DNA of 64,000 nucleotides from Peptostreptococcus porci (lineage in GTDB: Bacteria; Bacillota; Clostridia; Peptostreptococcales; Peptostreptococcaceae). The notes beneath the pieces were generated by a model. It was not told the DNA's origin. It worked only from the letters and a program-made list of their open reading frames with translations, and searched no databases. Shown here one piece after another: positions 24,106 through 32,227 of the stretch; position 1 is the stretch's first letter, and each line of letters opens with the position of its first letter. The DNA is taken from positions 186,001 through 250,000 of the forward strand of contig NZ_VUNE01000002.1 in the NCBI RefSeq assembly GCF_009695815.1, in the 5' to 3' direction. A program made the translations under genes and the position numbers.

Positions 24106-25412
24106 CCTTTTATTTCACTTAAAACATCATCACTTATCTTTCCATTACTAAAATCTTCCATTACCTCTTCAAGTATCTTCACAGCCTCATCTATCTGCTC
24201 ATATTCGATTACTAATGGAGGTTGAACCCTCAAAGTCGACTGGTTGATAAATATCAGAATCAACCCTCTTTTGAAGCATTCATAGCAAATCTTTGCTGTC
24301 GCTGTAGGATCCTTCTCTTTTGTTTCAGGATTGATTATGTCAACACCAATGCTCAAACCAAGACCTCTAATTTCTCCTATAAACGGGAACCTTTCTCTTA
24401 AATTCTCGATTTTTCTTTCAAGATATTGTCCCTTTTCAACAGACAGTTTATTTGCATCAATTCTCTTTAATATTTCAAGGCTTTTTAGTGCAGAAACGCA
24501 GACAGTCGTATTTCCAGCCAAAGTAAATACATGAGCTGGGGCATCAAGCTTATCCATTATTTCTTGTCTACCAACAACCGCACCAAGTGGTAATCCACCA
24601 CCAACTGATTTACCCAAGACATATAAATCAGCCTTGACATCAAAATTATCCAACGCAAACCACTTTCCAGTTCTACAAAGCCCTAGCTGAATTTCATCAC
24701 TGACAAGTAATATACCATGCTCATCGCAAATATTTCTCAGCTCTTGAATCCATTCCTTTGGCGGTATTACCAATCCCATATCACCAGCCACAGGTTCTAT
24801 AAAAATAGCTGCAACTTCATCTGCTGGAAGATAATGATTAAATGCATCCTTCATCTCATCGATACATTCTTGCCAACTATGTTCTGAATCCGGATATCTA
24901 AAGTGATAAACTTCGGGAACTAGTGGTCCAAGGGATTTCCTCATGTTAATACTCAATGCTGATAGCGATAAGGCACCAAATGTGCTACCGTGATATGCAC
25001 CAATCATTGAAATCAATTTTGTCCTACCTGTAAACCCCCTAGATATTTTTATTGCGGAATCTATAGCCGCAGAACCAGTCGCACTGAACAGAACTTTATT
25101 ATCACTCGCACCAGTCGGCAATTTTGCCAGCTCCTCAGCCAACAAAACAGGCGGCTCCGTATTAAAATATGCAAAAGTATATTGAGTGATATTGTACATT
25201 TGATCTCTCACAGCGTCGGCTATTTCCTTGTTTCCATGACCTAAATTTGCAGAGCACGCACTAGATAAAAAATCAATGTATTTTTTACCATCATGATCAA
25301 ACAAAACAGCCCCCTCCCCTTTTTCGAAAGCAACAGGACTATACGGTATTTGCTGTGTTTTTGCTACAAATTTGTCATTTTTACTCTGAATAACTTTATT
25401 ATCTAAACTCAT
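24099..25412 (-). CDS. Class III PLP enzyme, isoleucine 2-epimerase / amino-acid racemase-like
   Basis: 437 aa. General class III features: AYHGSTFGALSLS, IFIEPVAGDMG, VSDEIQLGLCRTGKW, and the Schiff-base Lys in VLGKSVGGGLPLGAVVG. Several stretches resemble what I recall of Lactobacillus isoleucine 2-epimerase (SINMRKSLGPLVPEV, HYLPADE, DAPAHVFTLAGN, and the C-terminal GW), so racemisation or epimerisation of aliphatic amino acids is more likely than GABA or ornithine transamination. It stands beside alanine racemase and BrnQ. ATG 25412 follows AAGGAGG. The specificity is inference. Confidence 0.75.
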   Translation of the reverse strand: MSLDNKVIQSKNDKFVAKTQQIPYSPVAFEKGEGAVLFDHDGKKYIDFLSSACSANLGHGNKEIADAVRDQMYNITQYTFAYFNTEPPVLLAEELAKLPTGASDNKVLFSATGSAAIDSAIKISRGFTGRTKLISMIGAYHGSTFGALSLSALSINMRKSLGPLVPEVYHFRYPDSEHSWQECIDEMKDAFNHYLPADEVAAIFIEPVAGDMGLVIPPKEWIQELRNICDEHGILLVSDEIQLGLCRTGKWFALDNFDVKADLYVLGKSVGGGLPLGAVVGRQEIMDKLDAPAHVFTLAGNTTVCVSALKSLEILKRIDANKLSVEKGQYLERKIENLRERFPFIGEIRGLGLSIGVDIINPETKEKDPTATAKICYECFKRGLILIFINQSTLRVQPPLVIEYEQIDEAVKILEEVMEDFSNGKISDDVLSEIKGW

Positions 25413-25444
25413 TTCGCACCTCCTTAAAAATTTATTTAAGCGAT

Positions 25445-25473
25445 AGTATATAATAATATTTCAAAATTGTCAA
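25445..25473 (-). promoter_or_regulatory. Promoter of the class III aminotransferase/racemase gene
   Basis: TTGACA, 17 bases, TATACT on the minus strand, about 33 bases before the start codon. Confidence 0.75.
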
Positions 25474-25660
25474 TATATTTCGATAATTTAAATAATGTCA
25501 ATTTATTATAATTTTTTATTAATTAAATTATAAAAATAGATTGATATAGATTATATTACTTGATTAAAATTAAAAATCATATTATATCATTATTAATTTT
25601 CTGATTTTTTCAATTTTTCTATAAAATTTTCTAAAATATATGTATTATTTGAAAATTTTG

Positions 25661-25704
25661 TGTTATAATTTAGAAAAACTAAGACTGCATCTACTGCAGT
25701 TTTT
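25661..25704 (+). promoter_or_regulatory. alr promoter (extended -10) and terminator-like leader hairpin
   Basis: TGTTATAATT forms an extended -10 (25661-25670). Immediately downstream GACTGCA and TGCAGTT form a 6-8 bp hairpin followed by TTTTTTAT, then the GGAGG ribosome binding site. A terminator-like element this close to the transcription start suggests attenuation or a boundary against incoming transcripts. Confidence 0.55.
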
Positions 25705-25721
25705 TATATTGGAGGTATAAC

Positions 25722-26888
25722 ATGGACAGAGTAATTACAAGCGCAAATTGGGTTGAAATTGATTTGGATGCACTAAAATACAATTATGAGGGGCTAAGAA
25801 ATAAGCTGTCGAAGGACACCAAAATGTGTATGGTGGTCAAAGCTAATGGATACGGCCATGGTTCTGTAGAAATGTCCAAGCTTTATGAAAGCCTTGGGGC
25901 TGATTTTTTAGCTGTTGCCAGAAGCTCTGAGGGGTTAGAATTGAGAGAGAATGGCATAAATCTTCCAATCTTAAACCTAGGCTTTACAAATCCCAATGAT
26001 TATGAAAATATCATCGACGGTAATATTTCCTCAACTATATTCGATGTAGAAACAGCAGAAAAATTAAATGAAGTGGCTTCAAAAATTAATAAAATTGCCA
26101 AGGTTCATATAAAAATAGATACTGGAATGTCAAGATTGGGATTTTTAGCTCTTGAAAAAAATTATGAAAAAATATTAAAAGACGTTAAATATATCAGCGA
26201 GTTGCCAAATGTAAAAATCGAGGGCATATTCACACACTTCTCAACATCGGACTCAAAAAACAAGGAGTTTGAAAGAATTCAGTTGAAACGATTTGAGAAT
26301 GTGATAGATATGTTACAGAAAAATGGCTTGGACGTTGGAATACGCCACTGCTCAAACAGTGCAGAAATACTTGATACAGATGTTGAATTTGATATGGTTA
26401 GACCGGGAATTATTCAATATGGAATCTATCCGTCAGACGAGGTGAATAAAACAGTAGATGTTAAGCCGGTTATGTCTTTTAAAGCAAAGGTTACCAATGT
26501 AAAGATATTAGATCCTGGTACGTCAATTAGTTATGGAAGAACTTATTTTACTACCAACCAAGAAAAAATTGCGAGCATCGCTGTAGGATATGCAGATGGT
26601 TTCCTTAGAGGCAGAAAAAAACCTTTTGTATATATAAATGGAGAAAAATGCCCGATAGTTGGTAGAATCTGCATGGATCAATGCATGGTACGAGTACCAA
26701 TGGACATGGATGTCAAAATAAACGATGATGTTGTTTTATTTGGAGAGGGATTGATTTCTGTCACAGAAATAGCAAACAGCTGTGACACAATAGAGCATGA
26801 AATCCTATGCAATATTAATAGGAGAGTTCCAAGAATATACAAAAAAGACGGAGAAATCTGTAATATCATCGACTATATACTGAAATAA
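25722..26888 (+). CDS. alr: Alanine racemase
   Basis: PLP-dependent interconversion of L- and D-alanine for peptidoglycan. 388 aa, normal length. The Schiff-base Lys is K40 in MVVKANGYGHG; the second catalytic base Tyr is in TSISYGRTYF; RICMDQCMVRVP is also conserved. ATG 25722 follows TTGGAGG. Divergent from the epimerase-like gene, so both stereo-inverting enzymes may share control. Confidence 0.97.
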   Translation: MDRVITSANWVEIDLDALKYNYEGLRNKLSKDTKMCMVVKANGYGHGSVEMSKLYESLGADFLAVARSSEGLELRENGINLPILNLGFTNPNDYENIIDGNISSTIFDVETAEKLNEVASKINKIAKVHIKIDTGMSRLGFLALEKNYEKILKDVKYISELPNVKIEGIFTHFSTSDSKNKEFERIQLKRFENVIDMLQKNGLDVGIRHCSNSAEILDTDVEFDMVRPGIIQYGIYPSDEVNKTVDVKPVMSFKAKVTNVKILDPGTSISYGRTYFTTNQEKIASIAVGYADGFLRGRKKPFVYINGEKCPIVGRICMDQCMVRVPMDMDVKINDDVVLFGEGLISVTEIANSCDTIEHEILCNINRRVPRIYKKDGEICNIIDYILK

Positions 26889-26910
26889 TATTAAATAATA
26901 TTTTTTAATA

Positions 26911-26936
26911 AAGGCTGATCCATGGGGGTAGCCCTT
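26911..26936 (+). ncRNA. Candidate structured element downstream of alr
   Basis: AAGGCT and AGCCCTT form a hairpin with one bulge around a G-rich loop (CCATGGGGGT), just before the strong terminator at 26939-26995. Together they could be a small RNA of about 90 bases or simply a complex 3' UTR. I could not assign it to any known RNA family. Confidence 0.3.
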
Positions 26937-26938
26937 AT

Positions 26939-26995
26939 AAATGGAGGTGTACATTCTCTACGTATGAAGACGAATGAACAACCTCCATTTTTTAT
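26939..26995 (+). terminator. Intrinsic terminator after alr
   Basis: AAATGGAGGT (26939-26948) pairs with ACCTCCATTT (26981-26990), with an inner CATTC/GAATG helix, followed by TTTTATTC. Confidence 0.88.
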
Positions 26996-27015
26996 TCAAG
27001 ACCAATCTAAAGGAT

Positions 27016-27058
27016 ATAGTCAGATATTTTTATATTTTTCAACTAAATATCCGACTAT
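27016..27058. repeat. 14-bp inverted repeat downstream of the response regulator gene
   Basis: ATAGTCAGATATTT (27016-27029) and AAATATCCGACTAT (27045-27058) pair with one mismatch (G-U in RNA). There is no U-run. It may act as a weak terminator or mRNA 3' end structure. Confidence 0.5.
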
Positions 27059-27112
27059 GATTCAAATTCACCTCTAATCATATTTCACATTAATCATTAA
27101 CCATGCTTCCGA

Positions 27113-27781
27113 TTAATCTCTAATAACGTAGCCCAATCCTCTTTTAGTTTGAATAATACTTGTAGAATCATTCGGACTGATTTTCTTTCTGATATTTTTA
27201 ACCAATACTTCTACAATATTTGATCCACCTAGATAGTCAAATCCCCATAGATGTTCCAATATCTGCTCTTTGCTGATTACCTTTCCTTTATTCTGCATTA
27301 AATATTCAAAAACCTCATATTCTTTACCTGTCAATTCAATAGCTTTATTCCCTTTTTTAACGCTCTTTTCAGACATATCCAATGAGATATTCTTTACAGA
27401 TAGCACATTTGAGGTATTACCATATTGTCTTCTTACGATAGCTCTAATTCTCGCTATTAATTCTTCAAATTCAAACGGCTTGACTATAACATCATCAGCT
27501 CCAATATTTAACCCCCTAACCTTATCTTCTATAGAATCTCTAGAGGATAGCATCAAAATCGGTGTGTTAATATTATTATCCCTCATATTTTTCACGAGCT
27601 GATATCCATTGATTTTAGAAATTCTCATATCTGTAATGATGGCATCGTAGCTTCCTACCTCTAAATAGTCTAAAGCTTCCTCTCCATCGAAAGCCGAATC
27701 TACACCATAACCTTCATTTTTCAAATACCTATTTATAACATTATTTAATCTTTTTTCGCTTTCAACAATTAGCACCTTCAT
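27113..27781 (-). CDS. OmpR/PhoB-family response regulator without an adjacent kinase
   Basis: 222 aa: receiver domain (1-115) and winged-helix DNA-binding domain (about 125-222, with LTGKEYEVFEYLMQNKGKV and LGGSNIVEVLVKNIRKK). Phospho-acceptor D51 in IITDMRISK, Ser in the MLSS switch position, Lys in VIVKPFEF. The acidic pair that binds Mg2+ reads E7-S8 instead of two acidic residues. No histidine kinase gene is next to it. Divergent from the PepSY gene, with phased repeats between them. Confidence 0.93.
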   Translation of the reverse strand: MKVLIVESEKRLNNVINRYLKNEGYGVDSAFDGEEALDYLEVGSYDAIITDMRISKINGYQLVKNMRDNNINTPILMLSSRDSIEDKVRGLNIGADDVIVKPFEFEELIARIRAIVRRQYGNTSNVLSVKNISLDMSEKSVKKGNKAIELTGKEYEVFEYLMQNKGKVISKEQILEHLWGFDYLGGSNIVEVLVKNIRKKISPNDSTSIIQTKRGLGYVIRD

Positions 27782-27878
27782 ATTATCACCTACCCATCAC
27801 GATATCAATAATTCACCTTCTATAAACAGTCTTATGAATTTTCATTATTGTATCCTCCGCATTTTCGAATTTTTCCTT

Positions 27879-27930
27879 CACAATTTTATTCACTTTTTTG
27901 CACTGTTTTTCACATTGTTTTACATTTTTC
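27879..27930. promoter_or_regulatory. Phased CAC-T-tract direct repeats between the response regulator and PepSY genes
   Basis: CA(C) followed by a T-run recurs at 27879, 27891, 27901, 27911 and 27923, spacing 12, 10, 10 and 12 bases, close to one helical turn. Direct repeats at such spacing are typical of OmpR-family binding sites; intrinsic bending is an alternative. Confidence 0.45.
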
Positions 27931-28057
27931 AATATTTTTTTACCTTATTCATTTTACATTCATCTTTCAGAAATATAATAATCCTACAAGCTGATTTTTA
28001 TACATAATATATCGATTAGCTTAAAATAGTTTGAAAATGAATGGAGGATCAAATATT

Positions 28058-28798
28058 ATGAAAATGAAGAAAAATAATGTAAAAAATAGTTCAATAATCG
28101 CATTAGCATTGGTTGGTATGCTTGCAGCATCAAACATACCATCATTTGCAGATCAAGCACAGACAACCGATTCTAGCAGTACATCAGTCACTTCAAGTGC
28201 CACAAATAGCTCTAGTACAACGAATAATTCCAATTCAACTGATAGTTCAAGCTCTAAGAGTTCGGCTAATTCAACAAATAACAAAAAATCAAGAAATGGT
28301 TCAAGCACATCAAGTAGCAACACTGAAGATTCAACTAAATCAACCAAGTCTAGCACAACAAATAGTGGAACAGAAGGTAAGAAACGTAAAGGTAGCAGAA
28401 ACGGGCAAGGAAACAAATCAAAATTATCTTTGGACGAAAAAATTGCTCAGGCAAATGTAAAAGTCACTAAAGAGCAGGCACAAAAAATAGCTCAGGAAGC
28501 AGTATCTGGTAGTACCGTAGAAAAAATATTCTTTAAGAATAAAGACAACCAACCGAGATATAAAATAATAGTTACAAAGGATAATGTAAAATACGCAGTG
28601 AAGATTGATGCCAACACAGGTTCGATAATATCAAATCAGACGGAAACAGATTCTGATAGGGCTGAAAAAAATAGAACAAGAAAAAACAAAAACAGTGACT
28701 CACAGTCAAATAACAATGCCACACAGAATTCAGTGAACTCAGAAAACAAATCAACGAATACTGAGCAATCAGCAACAGACGAAGCACAAACTGAATAA
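28058..28798 (+). CDS. Secreted PepSY-domain protein with Ser/Thr/Asn-rich linkers
   Basis: 246 aa. Signal peptide (residues 1 to about 32, cleavage after SFA), a low-complexity Ser/Thr/Asn-rich tract (about 35-112), one PepSY domain (about 130-190, with VTKEQAQKIAQEAV and YKIIVTKDNVKYAVKIDANTG) and a second low-complexity tail. No anchor or membrane helix at the C-terminus. ATG 28058 is chosen for the GGAGGA at 28043-28048; an upstream TTG at 28031 lacks one. PepSY domains often bind or inhibit proteases; the role here is unknown. Its position next to a response regulator suggests regulation by it. Confidence 0.85.
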   Translation: MKMKKNNVKNSSIIALALVGMLAASNIPSFADQAQTTDSSSTSVTSSATNSSSTTNNSNSTDSSSSKSSANSTNNKKSRNGSSTSSSNTEDSTKSTKSSTTNSGTEGKKRKGSRNGQGNKSKLSLDEKIAQANVKVTKEQAQKIAQEAVSGSTVEKIFFKNKDNQPRYKIIVTKDNVKYAVKIDANTGSIISNQTETDSDRAEKNRTRKNKNSDSQSNNNATQNSVNSENKSTNTEQSATDEAQTE

Positions 28799-28827
28799 TT
28801 TCTGATTAATTGAAATCAGTATTAAAA

Positions 28828-28858
28828 AATGAGTAGGTTGATTTTCAACCTACTCATT
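28828..28858. terminator. Convergent intrinsic terminator
   Basis: Perfect 14-bp stem AATGAGTAGGTTGA with a 3-base loop. On the minus strand it is followed by TTTTTTAA, so it best terminates the pilin gene; it can also end the PepSY transcript. Confidence 0.88.
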
Positions 28859-28934
28859 ATAATTTATTATTCACAAGGCTTATTTATAATCACGTTTACT
28901 TGAAATAATAATTAAATTTATTGAGAATAAAATA

Positions 28935-31130
28935 CTATGCTTCTTCTCTATTTTTCTTTATTGCATATGCTGCACCTAACATTAGTGCAAGACCTGCTAC
29001 AGTAAAGATTATTGTACCTATACCACCTGTTTGTGGGATAGTAACTTTTTTATTTACAACCTTCTGAGCATTATTACTTCCATCATCAAGTTTATAGTTA
29101 ATATCCATTACAGAATTTTCACCCTTTGTTGATACCAAGAATTCGATATCTTCTATTTTCGCGAAACCTTTTGGTGCTTCAATTTCCTCAAGCTTATAGT
29201 GACCATAACTTAAACCATTAACTTCAAATTGCCCATCTTTATTAGATACAAGAATAATTGTATTTTTATCAGTTGCATCACTAACCCATTCATATTTTAT
29301 AGATGCTTTACGAACGGCTTCATTATAAGCACTTTGTTTATCAGTCACAGTTTGCTTTAATTGTTCTAAACTTGAATCATCAGTTCTATTATTATATGCT
29401 TTTACTGCATCATCCAATTCTGTTTTGGCTTTTTCCAATGCTGTTTGTTCCAACGTGATTTCTTTATCAGATTTTGATGCTAAATACTTGCCATTTTCAT
29501 TCTTCACAACAAATTTCGCACCAGCCAATCTAACAGGACTCTCTGAGTTGTCAGTTTTTACAAATTTCTTTCCACCTGTTAGAACTTTTGGTTCAGTTGG
29601 ATTAAGTGGCGGAGGATTATCAGTATCTTTTTTATTTGTAATTGTTACAGTTCCACCAGCATTATTTTTTGAATATTCAGGAGAATACCCAGCTACACGT
29701 TCAGATATTGTCCATCCATTAGTATCTCCTCCTAGTCCAATAAATCTACCAGAAAAGGCCCCACTGACAACAAATTTTATTCCATTTCCTAAATCAAAAG
29801 TTCCACTTGTTATTGTACTGTCTAACGTTACAGATGCCATGTTTTGATTATCTTTCTTTAATGAATAAGTTGCTGATACACCTTGAGGAGCATTATTGTC
29901 TGACCAGTTTTTAGTAACACTAAGTTCTCCATTTGATGGCGTAACAGGATTTTCTTCAACTTCTTTATCTGGTTTGTTTCCATACTCAAGATAAATGTCA
30001 TTTTTTTCTGGATTGTCCACTATTGCTGTACCATTTAACGTAGCAGAGTATGTAAGTGTAAATTCAACGTCTTTACCAGTACCAACTGCCGGTTTTGTAA
30101 TATCTTTTACTTTTTTAAGACCTTCTTGAGTAAGTGACAATACAAAACCTCTACTATCTGAAGTGATTTTATAATCAGTATTTAACGCTAAATCAATGCC
30201 ATTATCTGTAACTATCTTTAAATCATTATTAAAAGTTAAACCATTTGTCATACTATCTTTCCAAACTAGTTTCGCATATTCTGTATTAGCATTAACTTTT
30301 GTTTTTACTTCATAAGGTATTTTTGTTCCTACAGTCTGACTAACAGTTAATTTTTCTTTATCATACTTACTATAATCAGCACCGATCGATTTTTTCATTT
30401 CTTCTGTAAAATTTTTATAGAAGTCTGGATTTTCACTTTCTAACTGTTTTGCAAAATTTTTGTCAATTAAAGGTTTGTCTTCAGTATTTTTCGGATATAC
30501 ATGAGCGTCTAAAACTGTTCCATTATTATTTACAAGCGGAAGTGTTATTTTAACTGGAACCGCTTTAGAATTTGCCAAAGTTTCACCATTCTCACCAACA
30601 TAAGTTGACTTTTCTCTTATTTCGAATATTTCAAAATTTCCTTTAAGTAAACTTGTATTGAATTTTATTCCTGATTCAGTTGTAAGACCACCCATTGCTT
30701 CTTCAATATTATCTGTTGCTTCAAGCCCATTTGAAGGAGATAATTTATCACTATCAAGTGCCTTGACATATCTACCCCTCTTAGCTATTTCTTCTGGTGT
30801 TTTACCATAATCACCCGCAAACTTTATTGCAAAAAATACCTTTGCAACTTCTTTTATGTCTCCACTTCTGCTAAAAACAGATTTTTGAATTGCATTTAGT
30901 CCCTTCAAATCCTGTGTACCATCATACCCACCTTTTTCAACTTTGTCGGAATCCCACGCTGCAAGTTCCTCTTTCGTCATCACTAATTTGTGTAATGTGA
31001 CTGTTTTTGTAACAGCATTGGCTTCTTTTGATGTCAATGCATCTTCAGCAAATGCTGTATATGGAGCAAATACTCCCACTAGCATAGCTAACGCTAGCAT
31101 ACTCGATAAGATTTTTTTAATTGTACGCAT
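28935..31130 (-). CDS. Sortase-assembled pilin subunit (SpaH/EbpB-like backbone)
   Basis: 731 aa exported surface protein. Signal peptide to about residue 29 (TAFA). The pilin motif HVYPKN (about 210-215) supplies the Lys for sortase-C polymerisation. It has several isopeptide-type Ig/Cna-B domains, an E-box YKLEEIEAPKGF near the C-terminus, and the sorting signal IPQTG (about 698) followed by a hydrophobic helix and KKNREEA. Within the last Cna-B domain there is a charged helical insertion of about 45 residues (EKAKTELDDAVKAYN). ATG 31130 has GGAGAAG upstream. No sortase or partner pilin lies next to it. Confidence 0.93.
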   Translation of the reverse strand: MRTIKKILSSMLALAMLVGVFAPYTAFAEDALTSKEANAVTKTVTLHKLVMTKEELAAWDSDKVEKGGYDGTQDLKGLNAIQKSVFSRSGDIKEVAKVFFAIKFAGDYGKTPEEIAKRGRYVKALDSDKLSPSNGLEATDNIEEAMGGLTTESGIKFNTSLLKGNFEIFEIREKSTYVGENGETLANSKAVPVKITLPLVNNNGTVLDAHVYPKNTEDKPLIDKNFAKQLESENPDFYKNFTEEMKKSIGADYSKYDKEKLTVSQTVGTKIPYEVKTKVNANTEYAKLVWKDSMTNGLTFNNDLKIVTDNGIDLALNTDYKITSDSRGFVLSLTQEGLKKVKDITKPAVGTGKDVEFTLTYSATLNGTAIVDNPEKNDIYLEYGNKPDKEVEENPVTPSNGELSVTKNWSDNNAPQGVSATYSLKKDNQNMASVTLDSTITSGTFDLGNGIKFVVSGAFSGRFIGLGGDTNGWTISERVAGYSPEYSKNNAGGTVTITNKKDTDNPPPLNPTEPKVLTGGKKFVKTDNSESPVRLAGAKFVVKNENGKYLASKSDKEITLEQTALEKAKTELDDAVKAYNNRTDDSSLEQLKQTVTDKQSAYNEAVRKASIKYEWVSDATDKNTIILVSNKDGQFEVNGLSYGHYKLEEIEAPKGFAKIEDIEFLVSTKGENSVMDINYKLDDGSNNAQKVVNKKVTIPQTGGIGTIIFTVAGLALMLGAAYAIKKNREEA

Positions 31131-31212
31131 ATTCTTCTCCTTTTTAATTTTTTTTGCATAACATAATGCGCTCTGGAATAAAATATAAAATTCCATTTAT
31201 TTTAAAATCTAT

Positions 31213-31244
31213 GATAAACCTAATATTTAAAATTAGGTTTTATC
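31213..31244 (-). other. Hairpin in the pilin mRNA leader
   Basis: GATAAACCTAAT and ATTAGGTTTTATC pair over about 12 bp with one extra base. It lies inside the predicted 220-base leader of the pilin transcript. No U-run follows. Confidence 0.5.
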
Positions 31245-31354
31245 TTCTAGCATATTCTAAACTAATTAACAAACAAAAAATAGTTAGAAATCAGTATATA
31301 AAATATTTTATGTGTTTAATTATAAAAATTAAAAATGACTAAATTTTCTACTAT

Positions 31355-31383
31355 ATATTATCATTTCATTCTAATATTGTCAA
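31355..31383 (-). promoter_or_regulatory. Candidate promoter of the pilin gene
   Basis: TTGACA, 17 bases, TAATAT on the minus strand. It would give an untranslated leader of about 220 bases. Confidence 0.6.
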
Positions 31384-31623
31384 CTTTTTATGCATAATAT
31401 TATACTTCTTTAATCATATAATATTTAACGAAAATAATGTATATATTTAAATTATAATTTTTTTAATAGATTTACTTTAATTTCACTTGTTTTTCGCTTT
31501 CATTTCTTTATAAACTTTTTTTATTAATCGTAAAATTTTTTTATTTTTTTAAAATTTAAAGCGACAAAATTTTATATTTTCTTTAAAATTCTTTTAAAAT
31601 ATCTTTATAATTTATTTGCAAGT

Positions 31624-31668
31624 AAAAAAAGCCCCCTGTGCTGATATTTACATTCAATACAGGGAGCA
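31624..31668 (-). terminator. Intrinsic terminator of the rib operon
   Basis: GCTCCCTGT pairs with ACAGGGGGC on the minus strand (one G-U), followed by TTTTTTT. Confidence 0.88.
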
Positions 31669-31722
31669 ATTTTTATTTTTTATTCTGTTTTATTGCCGAT
31701 ATTCAATTATTTGTCTTTCTAG

Positions 31723-32190
31723 TTATCTTTTAATTTCTTTTACCAAATTTATCATCTCAATTGCGCCAACAGCAACATCATAACCCTTATTTCCAGATTT
31801 AGTACCTGCTCTTTCAATTGCCTGCTCGATATTTTCTGTAGTTACCACACCGAACATAACCGGTATACCAGTATCCAATGAAACGTGTGCTATTCCCTTT
31901 GAAACCTCATTGCACACGTAGTCATAATGTGATGTGTTTCCTCTTATCACTGCGCCCAGACAAATTATGGCATCATATTTTTTACTTCTTGCCATTTCTG
32001 ATGCTACTAGTGGTATTTCAAATGCACCCGGTACCCATGCAATCTCGATGCTATCTTCATCTACATTATGTCTTTTCAATCCATCCAAGGCACCCGAAAT
32101 AAGCTTGGATGTTATAAACTCATTAAATCGTCCTGCTACAATACCTATTTTTACACCATCTGCCACTAACTTACCTTCATATATTTTCAT
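31723..32190 (-). CDS. ribH: 6,7-dimethyl-8-ribityllumazine synthase
   Basis: Condenses the pyrimidinedione intermediate with 3,4-dihydroxy-2-butanone 4-phosphate. 155 aa, normal length. Motifs: [40 protein letters not shown] with the catalytic His, and [19 protein letters not shown]. Last gene of ribD-ribE-ribBA-ribH; ATG follows TGGAGG. Confidence 0.98.
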   Translation of the reverse strand: MKIYEGKLVADGVKIGIVAGRFNEFITSKLISGALDGLKRHNVDEDSIEIAWVPGAFEIPLVASEMARSKKYDAIICLGAVIRGNTSHYDYVCNEVSKGIAHVSLDTGIPVMFGVVTTENIEQAIERAGTKSGNKGYDVAVGAIEMINLVKEIKR

Positions 32191-32227
32191 TCTTCTACCT
32201 CCAATTTATTTGACACCTATACTTGTT

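Larger units (their letters stand above)
25413..25721. other. Divergent promoter region between the class III enzyme and alr
   Basis: 309 A/T-rich bases holding a consensus promoter on the minus strand (25445-25473), an extended -10 for alr (25661-25669) and the alr leader hairpin (25681-25704). Confidence 0.65.
31131..31722. other. Long intergenic region between ribH and the pilin gene
   Basis: 592 bases, extremely A/T-rich. It contains the pilin promoter (31355-31383), a leader hairpin (31213-31244) and the rib operon terminator (31624-31668). Nothing recognisable in 31390-31620. Confidence 0.6.

Noticed and set aside
24099-25412. 4-aminobutyrate or acetylornithine aminotransferase
   Set aside because: Possible from the class alone, but several stretches resemble the isoleucine 2-epimerase group more closely, and no GABA or arginine genes are nearby.
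27016-27058. Terminator of the response regulator gene
   Set aside because: The stem is good but neither side has a U-run, so it is listed only as an inverted repeat.
28113-28460. Alternative 115-codon frame inside the PepSY gene
   Set aside because: A by-product of the low-complexity Ser/Thr/Asn-coding DNA; no ribosome binding site.
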